DNA of 64,000 bases, from contig NW_006500351.1 in the NCBI RefSeq assembly GCF_000471905.2, forward strand, positions 1,158,533-1,222,532. The letters run 5' to 3'. Within the stretch, counting starts at the first letter, position 1; the number at the start of each line of letters is the position of its first letter. Below are positions 47,201 through 56,452 of this stretch, in pieces. Position numbers and translations under genes: made by a program. The stretch is from Amborella trichopoda (lineage: Eukaryota > Streptophyta > Magnoliopsida > Amborellales > Amborellaceae). The notes below the pieces were generated by a model. It made no database searches and was not told the DNA's origin. It saw nothing but the letters and a program-made list of their open reading frames with translations.

Positions 47201-50200
47201 AATGTCTCATTGGAAGGATCCATGTGTAAGCTATCATGCGAAGATGATAGTTGATGTCGAACTATCGCAATGGATTCCCCAACATAACCAAATACATCCT
47301 TGTTCCATAACCGAAGGTCAGCCCTAAGCCTCTTACGTTTAGCAACAAAGCGATACATGAGTCCCCCCCACTTGGCCTTGCCAGGAATTAAAGATAACAT
47401 CTAAAAAACTGTGGTGCTGCTACCACATAGAGAAATACTTAAAAGGTTTGGGTCCAATTGGACCCAAATCAGAAATAAAGATGAGTAAGGGACAGTGATC
47501 TGAGGTGCCTTTAGGGAGTAACTAGAATTTGGATTCAGGGAAGGCCAAAACCCAATCAATAGTTGCTAATGCCCGGTCCAACCTTCTTCTAATGTATCTT
47601 CTGCTCAACTAGTAATTAGACCACGAGAACTACCCTCTGACTACACCAAGAGCGCAATCCGACATTACTTGAGTAAAATCATCTGAATCTGATGGTCAAG
47701 AACTGTTGCCCCCTACTTTTTCCGAGGAATCCAATAGAGTATTAAAATCTCCTAATACCAGCCAAGGAAGAATAATAGTTGCTCCTAAAGCCCTCATATG
47801 GTCCCAAAGCATGGCCCTTTGGGACACATAATTAGATGCATAAACTCCTGAAACAACTGCAATCTTGCTGCCAACCCTAAAGTGTATGATAATATAGGAT
47901 TACGTACAGTCTTTAAAGTGGGATCTCAAATTGAAAGTATGCAAGCAACGCAACTATATTAAAAGTATAGTTGCAATGATAGCTGGCTATAACAAAGAAA
48001 ATCTTTTGCTTGGTTATTGTCTTGTCTTTAAGATTGGGATCAAGATCCCTAACAGCAAGACTTTGGATCGCTATCAGTGGGGATCAACCGATCAAGATCC
48101 CAAAATTTAAAATCGAGATACTTAAGAGATCCGTTCTGGAAGCAATAGAATCAAGATCCTTGAAGGGATTGCCTACTAAAGTAGGAGATCCCAGTAACTA
48201 TGTCAGGAACTTCATCCCTAATAAGAAGGATCGAGATTACAAAGTTTGAAAATTGCATAGAAGCGAGATCCTCCTCTCTGGAGGGCAAGAGAGAGGTTCT
48301 AGAGTGGGATTCATCCCTTAGGAGTTGCGACAACTATGCCCTCCCCAAAACATGGTTGGTCATTTTTCCGCAGGATTGACTGCATTTTAGACACGTTTGA
48401 TAACTTGGGAACAATGTTTCCTAGGGCAAGGCATGTTTTTATTGTGTTTTTTAGTCCAGTTTCATATATTGAAATTTCAGGACAGGCATGTGTCAGACCA
48501 AGGAGATATAAGGGCATGAATAAAGAGAGATAATTCTATGTTTCATGAAAATTTCTAAAAAGCACCCTATCACGTAATCACACCGCAAACAAATTCTAGC
48601 CCTCACAATATCTTCACAACCATACCAAGAGAGATACAAATCAGAGCTGCTAATCTAATCATGAATTCAGCCAAAAACATGCTTATGTCAACAAAATATC
48701 TAAGAAGTTGATGTAGATTTTGTCCATGTAGACAAAAATCTCTATATGCCTACAAAATTAACTTAGCCGTTGGATCCTTAAATACGATTGATACATACCA
48801 AATGGAATCCCAAGGCAGAAATCATGGATCCTGGCTGTCTTCTTTCCCTCTTCTTGGGTGTTAGAAATATCTACTGAAGTGTTCATCCCATGTTTTCCAC
48901 TGACCTCTTCTGCTACAGTGGAATATGATTTTAATGACTCTTCTATTTGGCTACTTGAACCATGCCCTTGATAGTTTATGGAATCGGTAGCCTGAGAATC
49001 AAGGACTTGCATGTTACTCCCTTCAAGATGCGCATCAACTGACAACTACAAATTCAAAGGCATTTAACATTAAGAACTTAATTTTTGATAACATAGATTT
49101 CTTTAAGAAATACTTATAACATGTAAATGTCATGTAGGCAGTTAGTATTTCTTAGGAGATCCAGATAAACAATAATTTCAAAGCATTTACATCACTGGTT
49201 CTTTTAAAGAGCTATTCAAACTCCCCAAGCATGGAATTGACCATATAATTTTACTTGTTTTGCTCATCAACTGATGACAAAAGAGAGGTAGATATGCCCA
49301 ACATGCAAACCAGAAATTGCATCCCAACATGCAAAAACAGAGATTGGTGCAACACTATATACTGCTTAAGTGCCATACTTTTAGTGTATATGAACACATC
49401 AGTAGCTTTTCCCTTTTGTGATTTTCACAAGTGACAATTTATTAAATATAATAACGGGATAAAAAATGTTGGAGCATTAACACTGAAGGTCGCAACATAT
49501 CTCACATGTTCTGTTGCATCCAAATTACACTGATCAGATAACTATCCACCACAAAGTTTGCCTCACTTTTTACATATGAAGTGAATTATATAAAATACGT
49601 ACTTTCATGCCTTGTATTTCATAGAAGCATATGTAGTGAACTGTATTTTATTTTATCTTACTGGCTCTTCATGCCTCTAATGTGTTAGTTAATCCCCTAC
49701 ATGAATTCATATTCCATTTTCACAAACTTACATGCAATTAGAACTAAAGATCCAAGATACGCACCTCTTTCTCCACCAAGCCATAATTTTCATGTCTTTA
49801 TCAATGAATCGAGCTAGGTACATCTCTCTCTCCCCCCCTCTCTTTCTCTCCCCCCCCGCTCTCTTTCTCACTCCCCCCCTCCTCCCTCCCTACCCCACCG
49901 CACCCAAAAAAAACAATCTGTGGACTGTTTCTTATTACATTGTGAAGCTTCAGTAGCATATTCATGGCCTACATGGATTATGACTAGGGTAACAACTACA
50001 ACATTATATGGTTTCTTGCAGGTTTTAAATCTAGTTGCAGTGAACTCAAAGGAGCTCTCTTTGGTGGGCTTACACCCTGTTGATGTTTTGCATAATTTGG
50101 GTATAAAGCAAGAACCATCTTCAAAGGGCAGACGTCGTGTGACTAAATATCGATAAAGACCACATAAAGACATCATATTTTGAGGAAGCTCTAAGATCGC

Positions 50201-50540
50201 AGGACATGGTTAATGTTGGAGAGTTTGAGGCATTTTTATACACTAGTTAGCTAACTGTGACGGGAACTTGAAAGAGAACCTCGGTCCAGCTGGACTTTGA
50301 GAGACCACATAGAATGAGAAAGAAATTACCAAATTTATTGCGGATCCTCTTGTTGATGAGGATTCTCAAGAAGAAGCTCAAGCTTCATAAGTTGGCCCTA
50401 GTATTTCACGAAACTAGAGATGACTGAGGGAGGTTTTCTATATGTGAGGGGGTAGCTCCAAATCAAGGAGCCCAATAGCGTACCACGTTGAGATTCAGTT
50501 ACGATTTGGGGCCCATTAGCGTACCAAGTTGAGATTCAAG

Positions 50541-50586
<46 letters not shown>

Positions 50587-51784
50587 NNNNNNNNNNNNNN
50601 NNNNNNNNNNNNNNNNNNNNNNNNNNNNNNNNNNNNNNNNNNNNNNNNNNATAACACAACAAATTACAAACAAAACATTCAAATCTCCAACACAAACAAA
50701 TTACAAACAGCTCCTTCTCTTTCCATTGAAATATAAGATGCTACTCCCCTAATTTGAGTGATCATTAAACCCTGTCTTATATATGTTATCTCAAATAATA
50801 CTTTGTGTGGAACAATTCCATGATCACATTGCACCAACTTGTGTTATCGAGAATGATTCTATGATTCTAGGCTGTTGGTAGATTGTTTCCTGGTCATATC
50901 ATCATCACCATGAAGCTTCCAGACCACCTTGTGTAGCTGCAAATGGAGCTTTGGAATGTCTATTGGTGTATTGGACACTTTCTCAGGAAGCCAATCGAAT
51001 GGCTGCTACACTTAGCCAAGCAGGGGAAAGCAGGGGGCGAGATCGATAGAGGCTACTACAACCTGATTTTTTCTCTTTTCATATTTGTTTATGATGTATC
51101 AAAATCTACTTTGTTAAGAGGTTCCACTTGCAACAAATAGTTTCTTTTTAATGAAACAGTACTGGTCCCTTTCCTTGCTGAATTACCCGAATCATAAAAA
51201 ACAACTTCATAATCCATAATATAATACAACTGAAATTCCAAACAAAGAATTGATCCTCTAGAACCGAGAAAACAAGAGAAACATGGAAGCAAGGCATATA
51301 GTACCAATTTCCCATTCAATACAAGCATTTCACATGTTTTCACTCACAGTGACTAGAGACTGCCAAATTCATCATGCCAATGCAGAATAGGCAAAAAGAA
51401 TTTCCTTTCACAACAAAACCAAAATTTTGAAAATTTTAACAGAAACTTCAAAGCATCATAAAGAAAAACAGAGTTAAGAAACACATCCTCTTCGGGAGGA
51501 GACGTCCCGGAAAGCAGAGAAAACAACAACAATTCAATTAAGGAAATTTGTTTACAAAACAAATTCGAGTGAGAAAATTAGCAAAAGAGTCACAAATTAG
51601 AGTAAGAAAGATGACACACCGGTGATCCATCTTTAGAAGCAAAAACCAAGGATCGATGAGCTCGAAGGGACTGAAATCGATAAATCGACGCTATTTGAGA
51701 CTTCCGACGAATATATCCCAAACCCAAGGGACGGTTCAATACTCGTGGGTTAACAGCTGCAAAGAATGCAACAGCGTTCGCCAT
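32140..51784 (-). CDS. FAX1: FATTY ACID EXPORT 1-like protein, chloroplastic (six exons)
   Basis: Tmem14-family membrane protein. In Arabidopsis FAX1 sits in the plastid inner envelope and helps export free fatty acids made in the stroma. I assembled six exons: 51784-51620, 49045-48799, 34441-34274, 32491-32445, 32357-32317 and 32233-32140, giving 762 nt or 253 residues plus stop; all introns are GT..AG and phases agree. Residues 1 to about 50 are basic, Ser/Arg-rich and non-acidic, like a transit peptide; 56-125 are a variable acidic linker; ARIHDFCLGIPFGG (from about 126) opens the Tmem14 domain, with hydrophobic segments near 139-155, 158-178, 188-205 and 216-235. The C-terminus SGGNPPPKKLK matches the Arabidopsis protein (about 226 residues). 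Introns 1 and 2 are 2.6 and 14.4 kb and full of repeats. Alternative: another plastid FAX paralogue, less likely given the motif match. Confidence 0.93.
32317..32357 (-). CDS. FAX1: FAX1-like exon 5
   Basis: A 41-nt exon between CTGCAG and GTATTG encoding TRKLLPNGFFIAL and two bases of Ser223. The family equivalent is TKKLFPAGVFAVIS. Flanked by introns of only 87 and 83 bp. Confidence 0.92.
32445..32491 (-). CDS. FAX1: FAX1-like exon 4
   Basis: A 47-nt exon between TTGCAG and GTAGGG encoding AFTAAYLVKQFQLYSL; the family equivalent is AVLSAVVFWKNFTAYSM. It would be missed by reading-frame searches because of its size. Confidence 0.92.
32492..34273 (-). other. FAX1-like intron 3
   Basis: A 1.8-kb intron with donor GTATGG and acceptor TTTGCAG. 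It has no mobile element I can name. The plus strand contains an unexplained exon-like open stretch at 33056-33231 (see findings). Confidence 0.8.
34274..34441 (-). CDS. FAX1: FAX1-like exon 3
   Basis: It opens after TTATTGCAG, completes Gly138 and encodes GIVLSGGLVGFIFSRNITNL and onward to MVGQT, the core of the Tmem14 domain with its SRN and W(K/R)xGKSS landmarks. Donor CAG|GTATGG. Confidence 0.95.
37288..37357 (+). repeat. RTE-type LINE 3-prime tail
   Basis: CCGACCAGGATTTGTGTAG and AGTAGTTGGGAAAAGGCT followed by GATGATGAT is the diagnostic 3-prime end of plant RTE LINEs, which terminate in short GAT-type microsatellites rather than poly(A). Severely 5-prime truncated. Confidence 0.7.
37960..38065 (+). 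repeat. L1-type LINE 3-prime tail
   Basis: TTAATGAAAAACGGGTAGGGG, then CCCCACTAACTTACCCAAC and an A-run. This matches, on the opposite strand, the 3-prime ends of LINE 1 and LINE 4, so it is a short dead insertion of the same family. Confidence 0.65.
38110..38450 (-). pseudogene. RTE LINE C-terminal fragment
   Basis: The minus-strand frame includes APIRRGELLQVEGSKRARGR and SKRTWLEVVRKE, then CMTLDRAKWHTRI, the very conserved C-terminus of plant RTE ORF2. It continues into the typical TTGGGAAAAGGCTATGATG end at about 38220-38240. No RT domain is attached. Confidence 0.8.
41352..41426 (+). repeat. RTE-type LINE 3-prime tail with GAT repeat
   Basis: GCAGACCAGGATTCGTTTAG, AATTGGGAAAAGGCTATGAT and five GAT units. 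Same signature as 37288-37357. Confidence 0.75.
42053..43440 (+). pseudogene. Copia-type 5-prime fragment: primer site and gag remnant
   Basis: TGGTATCAGAGCGAGG at 42053 is a tRNA-Met primer site. About 600 bp downstream the plus strand encodes, in shifting frames, LLEHINGSSKPL, NPAYDYWVSKD, SEEPISQEI, TAEALWEAFHDLFS and VMHFQSKLHACK, which is the order of the Copia gag (UBN2-type) domain. No protease, integrase or RT follows, and no second LTR is recognisable. The 5-prime LTR should end just before 42053, but I could not define its start. Confidence 0.7.
44000..44600 (-). pseudogene. LINE 4 RNase H
   Basis: The minus-strand reading gives YKLNIDGASLSNLSLAGGIG (first catalytic aspartate), LALEEGIQS (glutamate), IKSDSALLMNVI (second aspartate) and REGNVVADALV (last aspartate). 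One in-frame stop interrupts it. All four acidic positions survive, making this the clearest example of the RNase H that plant L1 elements carry downstream of RT. Confidence 0.8.
44719..44997 (-). pseudogene. LINE 4 zf-RVT domain
   Basis: LATSFLLQQRGMQLDSLCPF leads to C, then SNHDDSLVHLLFQC, giving the C-x2-C, H and C ligands of the RT-associated zinc-binding domain. It is the counterpart of 7294-7542 in LINE 1. Confidence 0.8.
45757..46973 (-). pseudogene. LINE 4 reverse transcriptase
   Basis: Blocks in order: CASGPDGFSAEFYKFG, STFICLIPKVEAP, KDFRPIGLCNVLYKFISKII (46973-46560), the DxxxAYD zone around 46380-46430, MRQGDPLSPYLFLLV (about 46240), the YADD box followed by VLIFCEAS at 46093, then ILRELKFVEGVLPVCYLGVP. 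A frameshift separates the GDPLSP and YADD parts, and stops lie near 46250-46560. Confidence 0.85.
46936..47905 (-). pseudogene. LINE 4 endonuclease C-terminus and linker
   Basis: Minus-strand motifs: VSGVYASNYVSQRAMLW, LVLGDFNTLLDSSEK (GDFN metal-site motif), RRRLDRALAT and TSDHCPLL (the terminal SDH catalytic motif), then the linker with WNKDVFG and NWLKEGDSNTKYFHL. The first part of the endonuclease is missing. Confidence 0.8.
47906..48798. other. Part of intron 2 with scattered GGGATCAAGATCCC-like palindromes
   Basis: No gene is supported. The word GGGATCAAGATCCC and variants such as GATCTTGATCCC recur here and again at 43830-43920, on both sides of LINE 4, suggesting that the LINE landed inside an older repeat. 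Confidence 0.4.
48799..49045 (-). CDS. FAX1: FAX1-like exon 2
   Basis: It begins after TTTGTAG with LSVDAHLEGSN and ends KKTARIHDFCLGIPF plus one base of Gly138 before GTATGT. Most of it is a Ser/Gln/Glu-rich linker; the last 12 residues start the conserved domain. Confidence 0.92.
49820..49915. repeat. CT/CCCC low-complexity tract
   Basis: Alternating CTCTCT and C-runs, ending in a short A-run. It has no coding meaning. Confidence 0.85.
50545..50586. repeat. (CT)n microsatellite ending at the gap
   Basis: About 20 CT units run directly into the undetermined bases, so the true array length is unknown. Confidence 0.9.
50587..50650. other. Assembly gap (64 N)
   Basis: A run of undetermined bases. 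It lies inside FAX1-like intron 1 and does not affect the coding model. Confidence 0.99.
51620..51784 (-). CDS. FAX1: FAX1-like exon 1 (transit peptide)
   Basis: The ATG at 51784-51782 starts MANAVAFFAAVNPRVLNRPL. The exon is rich in Arg, Ser and Ala with no acidic residue until the last few codons, as expected for a plastid transit peptide. Donor CACCG|GTGTGT. The next upstream frame contains no better start. Confidence 0.9.
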
Positions 51785-52365
51785 GGAGGCAACACAATCG
51801 CCTAATCACCAGAATACAATAAACCCAACAGCAAAAGATTAATCAAGAATTCTCTCTAACTAAACCAAGAATATAACTCTCTCTCTCTAACAAGTCTCAA
51901 ATTTTGGGGCCTCAATGGGTTTTTCCACCTATTGTGTGTTTCACCCCTCCTTTGATGAGAGGGGAACGCCTGGATCTAGCGAAATGACAGAGAGTTTGAC
52001 CAGTACAGTACGTGAAGGCCATGGAAGTCAATATGAAAACTGGGTATCACTGCAAAAATGGAAACATTGTGAAGGAAATGATGGTTCTAGAACAGTCAGT
52101 ATTGATGGCTTTCTCGACTTTGACCCAGTTAGAAGTAAGACCAATCGGAGGCAATAGATATTGTACACAATGAGATCATTTGATACAAGGAGGTCAATTT
52201 CTGATGTAAAATATGATACCTTACAAAATTTCGAAAAAAAAAATTTGTTATTTTAAGGTTGAGCTTGGTCGATGGAATAAATAAATGCAGCCGTTTAATT
52301 TCACATCCAGTTGTCAAAATTAATTGTGATCATAACTTGTCTCATTGTATATTTTTCCATATATT
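51785..52365. promoter_or_regulatory. 5-prime flank of the FAX1-like gene
   Basis: The minus-strand sequence just upstream of the ATG contains CT/GA-rich leader-like DNA (about 51820-51895), typical of plant 5-prime untranslated regions. No clear TATA box was identified. An 80-codon plus-strand frame at 51915-52157 has no recognisable domain. Confidence 0.4.
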
Positions 52366-52373
52366 ATTTCAAT

Positions 52374-52719
52374 TAAGTTTTAAAAACTTCTAGAGAACTG
52401 GTTTGAATTGGCATATAGGCGGTTTAGATAAGCAATCCAGCTGGAATCAATCGATCGGCGATTCAAATCAGACAACCAACTTAGTGAACTGAAGAATAAA
52501 AAAATAAAAAAATAAATAAAAAACAATCGAAAATAATATTTTAAAAATAAAGCGAGATTGATTATATGAAAGAACCTACCAATTCTGTTAGAGAACCAGC
52601 GACAGGTTCATGGGCGGAATAGGTTAATTCTCGATACTTAGCAGGATTCGGATTGGCCTAACTCGTTCCTATTCAGAATCAATTAATTCTAATTTGGATT
52701 ACCAATTTTTAAAACTTTG
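52374..52719. mobile_element. hAT-type MITE with exact 8-bp target duplication
   Basis: The termini TAAGTTTTAAAAACTTC and, inverted at the right end, CAAAGTTTTAAAAATTGG form inverted repeats. The flanks 52366-52373 and 52720-52727 are both ATTTCAAT. An eight-base duplication is the hAT signature. Length 346 bp, non-coding, with an A-rich centre. Confidence 0.8.
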
Positions 52720-52727
52720 ATTTCAAT

Positions 52728-54189
52728 AAACTAATCCCAATGATGAGTTATATGTTGTTTTCATAGTGTTGATGTTATTAAAAATAAATTTATAGCAGCT
52801 TCTTTATAAATTTAAATTTTCAAAAAGTATTTTTTACAAAGTAGGGTTTGGTGGGTAAAAGATTATTGCAACAGTAAACATTTTACATGACAAATGGGTT
52901 GATTTGAGCAGGTAAGATTAGGTTGATTTGGTTCATTCTTTGTTACTCTAGTTTTCATAAAATCAGTAAAATTATAGGTTGATTTGGCTCGTTCTTATTA
53001 TTTTAGTTTACATAAAATCAGTAATTATGAAAAATTTCAGAAATCTTGATCATGGGGTTATTACACAGTAGTTACCAATATTTATTTCATAAGGTCAATT
53101 GTTTTTCTTTTTGGGTTTTGGTTATATGACAATTGTTTTTTGTACGTGGGCATCTCTCTATGAAATTTATTCTAAGATTTTTGTATAATTCATCATTTGG
53201 GATTCTCTCTCTTGAGTTTGTGAGCTCATTTTCTAAATCCTATATGGGTTCTCTCTCTCTACAATTTAGGAATTTTTTTTGAAGTTTAGGTTATATCTGC
53301 TATGAACAACAATGAATTATTTTTATACTCTCTGATATGAATTTCATGGCATTCTTTGTATAATCAAGGTAAGCAATAATCTTACCCAAGTATAGGCAGC
53401 TTATTGGCAACATAATTTATGTGTCACTAAATCTCTATGATACATGCTGCTGAAATTATCAGAGTATGATGCATGATGGTGCTGAAATAAAACAGAGTAT
53501 GATACATGCTACTTAATTTGATTTCTCTCTCTCTCTCTCTCTCTCTCTGTGCTTTAATTAGATTTATCTGCTTCTCTTTATGGATTGGTTATTGAGAAAT
53601 TGTTTTGGCCTTGAAGGCCATGAGTGCACGGATGGGATTTTTTTTTCTAACAAAATTGACATTTCACAGTCTGTATGGGTATCTTTGTTTTCTGTCTAGA
53701 TAAATGTTGGTTAAATATCTTTTAGTTTCTGGATGTTGATTATTTTACTTGAGTGGTTTTGGGAAATGGCACACAACAATAGAGATGATAATAAAATATG
53801 AACATAATTGTTGATTTTGAAATTCCATTTGATTGTGACAAACCTTAATCATGCATTACTAAATGTTTGTATATGTGTGAATCAGCGACTCTATGTTTTG
53901 GGCAAATCATCTAGACCGGTATAAACTTAATTTAAAGCATTCAAATAGTTTCTTTGTGGGAAATCATCTATGTGGTAAAGAAATGATTGCTACGGTTCTA
54001 GTTCTGAATACTCATCAACCAAGAGAATCGTATCTGTGTTTTTTGAAATATCATTGTACGTTTATATATTGAACATTAATATGTTTATTTATTTAGAAAA
54101 TATTTATTTTGATTGATGTGTTGAATGTTTAGTTTGTAATAAGAATACACTAATTTCTTGAAGTTCCTTTCTGTCCAACATGGTGCCGG
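52728..54189. other. Intergenic AT-rich DNA
   Basis: No supported gene. It includes a (CT)n run at about 53521-53549 and short repeats such as GGTTGATTTGG...TTCATAAAATCAGTAA around 52915-53035. I see no mobile-element ends. Confidence 0.6.
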
Positions 54190-54596
54190 TACCAGGACGG
54201 CTGCACAACTAGAGAAAGGACATTGATGATGGTGTTGAGGATGTTCGAGAGACAATTGTAAGCTTAGATGATGATGATTTTGTTGAGCAAATAGATGACA
54301 ATGAGGACTTCCAAGAGATACCGGCCTAATCAAGGACGGATGAAAATGACCACCAATCCATTCGATAAATTGACATCGATCATGCCATCGAGGAAGAAAA
54401 AGAAACCCATGGTTGATACTGTGGAGTCAATAGGTGTAGCTGTGAAAGAAATTGGTGCTACAATTGTAGAGTTGAGGAAATGGTGTGACGATGACTCTAA
54501 TTCCGTATTTCAGTGGAATTTTGTGACCAAAAAAAAAAAAATGATAGTTTATAAGCAAGCGTTGGTAAAATGTTGGAAATGCATTTCCCATATATC
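54190..54596 (+). pseudogene. Unidentified protein fragment, possibly transposon-derived
   Basis: Around 54235-54530 the plus strand reads acidic DDDDFVEQIDDNEDFQEI, then in a shifted frame PSRKKKKPMVDTVESIG and VKEIGATIVELRKW. The basic KKKK patch followed by a helical segment resembles the tail of nuclear Myb/SANT-like or transposase-associated proteins, but I cannot assign a family. Stops and frame changes show it is not a working gene. Confidence 0.35.
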
Positions 54597-54673
54597 TTCC
54601 AGATATAGCCAAACAGTAGCAATATATTTTCGAGGTTGCATCTAAATATTACCCAAATAGTAACAATACATTT
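54597..54673 (+). repeat. Left copy of a 76-bp direct repeat
   Basis: It contains ATAGCCAAACAGTAGCAATA and GAGGTTGCATCTAAATATTA. The matching right copy lies at 56113-56188. The pair brackets most of the TIR element that follows. Confidence 0.75.
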
Positions 54674-54674
54674 G

Positions 54675-56336
54675 GGGGCCGTTTGGGTACCTGAAAATCT
54701 ATTACAAGGAAACATATTACAAGGAAATATGAGATTTACCATGCTTGGGTACACTTTAACCGTAAGAAAATGGAAATAAATTACACATGATTTCTTCAAA
54801 ATACGTGAAATCTATTACGAGCAGGATGACTGTGAAATCCATTACGTGTTTAACGGGTAATCTAACTACGAGCATCTCTTTGCCAAAAAAAAAAAAATCC
54901 TCTATCTCCCTCATTCTCCCGTCATTCTCTCTCTCTCTGCGCACATCTATTTCTACTTTCTCTATCTAAACTCCATTTATAAGTGTTTGCACATCTTGGG
55001 CTCATCTATTTCTACACTATCTTGTGCACATCCATTTCTACATATCTTTATCCCCAATTTGGGTGGTAGCCCTCATTTGAAGCCATCAGCTCTCATATTA
55101 GATGAAGATTGGACCTCAATATCAATTTGAGATACCCCTTTCTTCTGATCCTCTATTCTGTATTTATTTTCTTTCTTCTGATCCTCAATTTGAGGAGTTC
55201 TTCTCCCATTACCTGGTTTTCTCCCTCTTTTTCTTGGTTTTCTCTCACTACACTAAACTAATTAACTCTCTCTTTGCAAGTTGCCTCTGCAACGTAGTGA
55301 TCCCCATTAAAGCTAATTTGCTTATGTTGCTTCTGCTTTTGAATTTTGGTTTTTTATTAGTTTGGTTTCTCTCTCTTAGGTGCCCTTGTTTCTCTACGGT
55401 GCTATGATTTTTCATCCTCTTTGTGATGCTTTGATTTTTCTTGTAGCATCAATAGCTTTGTAAATCTCTATGATCTCCATATTTTGGCCATTTCTAATTG
55501 CATTTGCTTATCTGATAAGGCCTTTAAGTTTTTTTTATTTTTCATTTCCCATTTATTCATGCAAGATCTCTGATTAATTGTTGTAATGGACTTATTCATT
55601 GGCCTTTTCATCAAAATGTTAAAATCAATGGAAGTTGCTTGTGTGTCATGCTTAGTGGAAGTGATCTTTTCCTCTCTATGCTATGTCCTTGTGTCAAAGA
55701 TAATGCTTTGTCTCTTTGTTTCATTCCTTTGTTAAAACTACTTGATTGAGCTCTGGTTCTTATTATCATTTATTTATTCGATGGAATTGGGTTGGGGAAT
55801 CAATAGTTTATATATTTCATTTCTTGATACTCAATGGTTTCTTTATAAAAGTTCCTATTGTTTGATGCCCCGAATGTATGTCAACAATCAGCAATTTTTG
55901 GCAAAGATTAACGAAAAAAAAAAAATCGGTCTTCTTTTAGGAGGGAAATGTAATTTATGTGTTTTCTTGTGTGTTCTTATTTGTTTTTGTTTCTTTGTTT
56001 TTCTTTGTTTTATGAAGATTATTCTTTTTATGCAACAATCTTCGGACTTCTTCTATTTTAGAGTTTAGGGCTGATGCCTATTCCATATTTCTTCCTGACA
56101 TAGCCATTCCTTCCCGACATAGCCAAACAGTAGCAAGGTATTTCCCAGGTTGCATCCAAATACTACCCAAACAATAACAATATGTTTGCTTGTAACGTAT
56201 TATACATTAATGTATTACGTTAGTAATATATTTCACAAACAATATATTTTTAGGTATCCAAATGACCTTACATGTAATGTATTACGCCAGTAATATATTT
56301 CACAGATAATATATTTCCAGGTATCTAAACGAACCC
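54675..56336. mobile_element. 1.7-kb TIR element, non-autonomous
   Basis: The left end GGGGCCGTTTGGGTACCTG and the inverted right end GGGTTCGTTTAGATACCTGG form imperfect terminal repeats of the CCGTTTGG type found in plant DNA transposons. The right end is duplicated in tandem (56208-56270 and 56274-56336). The interior has no transposase; it is pyrimidine-rich and includes leader-like CTCTCT tracts and several frames with no known domain (for example 55742-56068), so captured host DNA is possible. No convincing target duplication. Confidence 0.55.
56113..56188 (+). repeat. Right copy of the 76-bp direct repeat
   Basis: ATAGCCAAACAGTAGCAAGG and CAGGTTGCATCCAAATACTA correspond to 54597-54673. 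Confidence 0.75.
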
Positions 56337-56452
56337 TTAGAGTTCAAAAAAGGTAATTCATGCTCTAGTATCTCTATTTTCTCTCTCTCTTCAAAAAGTC
56401 TCTCACTCTCAAACATTCTAGGTTAATAGGTGAAGTGGAAATAACATCACAC

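Larger units (their letters stand above)
43925..47905 (-). mobile_element. LINE 4: L1-type LINE inside FAX1-like intron 2
   Basis: On the minus strand: endonuclease part (47905-47400), linker (47400-46936), RT (46973 to about 45760), thumb, zf-RVT (44997-44719), RNase H (44600-44000) and a 3-prime end near 43925 next to an imperfect T-run. It lies in the same sense as the host gene. YADD is intact at 46093-46104. The 5-prime end is truncated inside the endonuclease. Stops and frameshifts occur but are fewer than in LINE 2. LINE 1 (5426-8620) belongs to the same family. Confidence 0.85.
34442..48798 (-). other. FAX1-like intron 2, 14.4 kb, repeat-filled
   Basis: Donor GTATGT at 48798 and acceptor TTATTGCAG at 34442. 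The intron contains a same-strand LINE (43925-47905), a plus-strand Copia gag remnant (42053-43440), an RTE C-terminal fragment, two RTE tails with GAT repeats and a LINE tail. The intervals 34442-37280 and 38470-41350 show only AT-rich DNA with short domain-free frames. Confidence 0.85.
49046..51619 (-). other. FAX1-like intron 1 with low-complexity tracts
   Basis: A 2.6-kb intron, donor GTGTGT and acceptor TTTGTAG. It contains C/T-rich low-complexity DNA (about 49820-49915), a (CT)n array running into the assembly gap, and no recognisable gene or complete mobile element. Confidence 0.8.

Noticed and set aside
48758..48798. Extension of FAX1-like exon 2 frame past the donor site
   Set aside because: The frame stays open for 13 more codons, but the GTATGT donor at 48798 and the family sequence require splicing to exon 3.
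51915..52157. 80-codon plus-strand frame upstream of the FAX1-like gene, suggesting a divergent gene
   Set aside because: No domain and no evidence of splicing; kept only as a note in the flank description.
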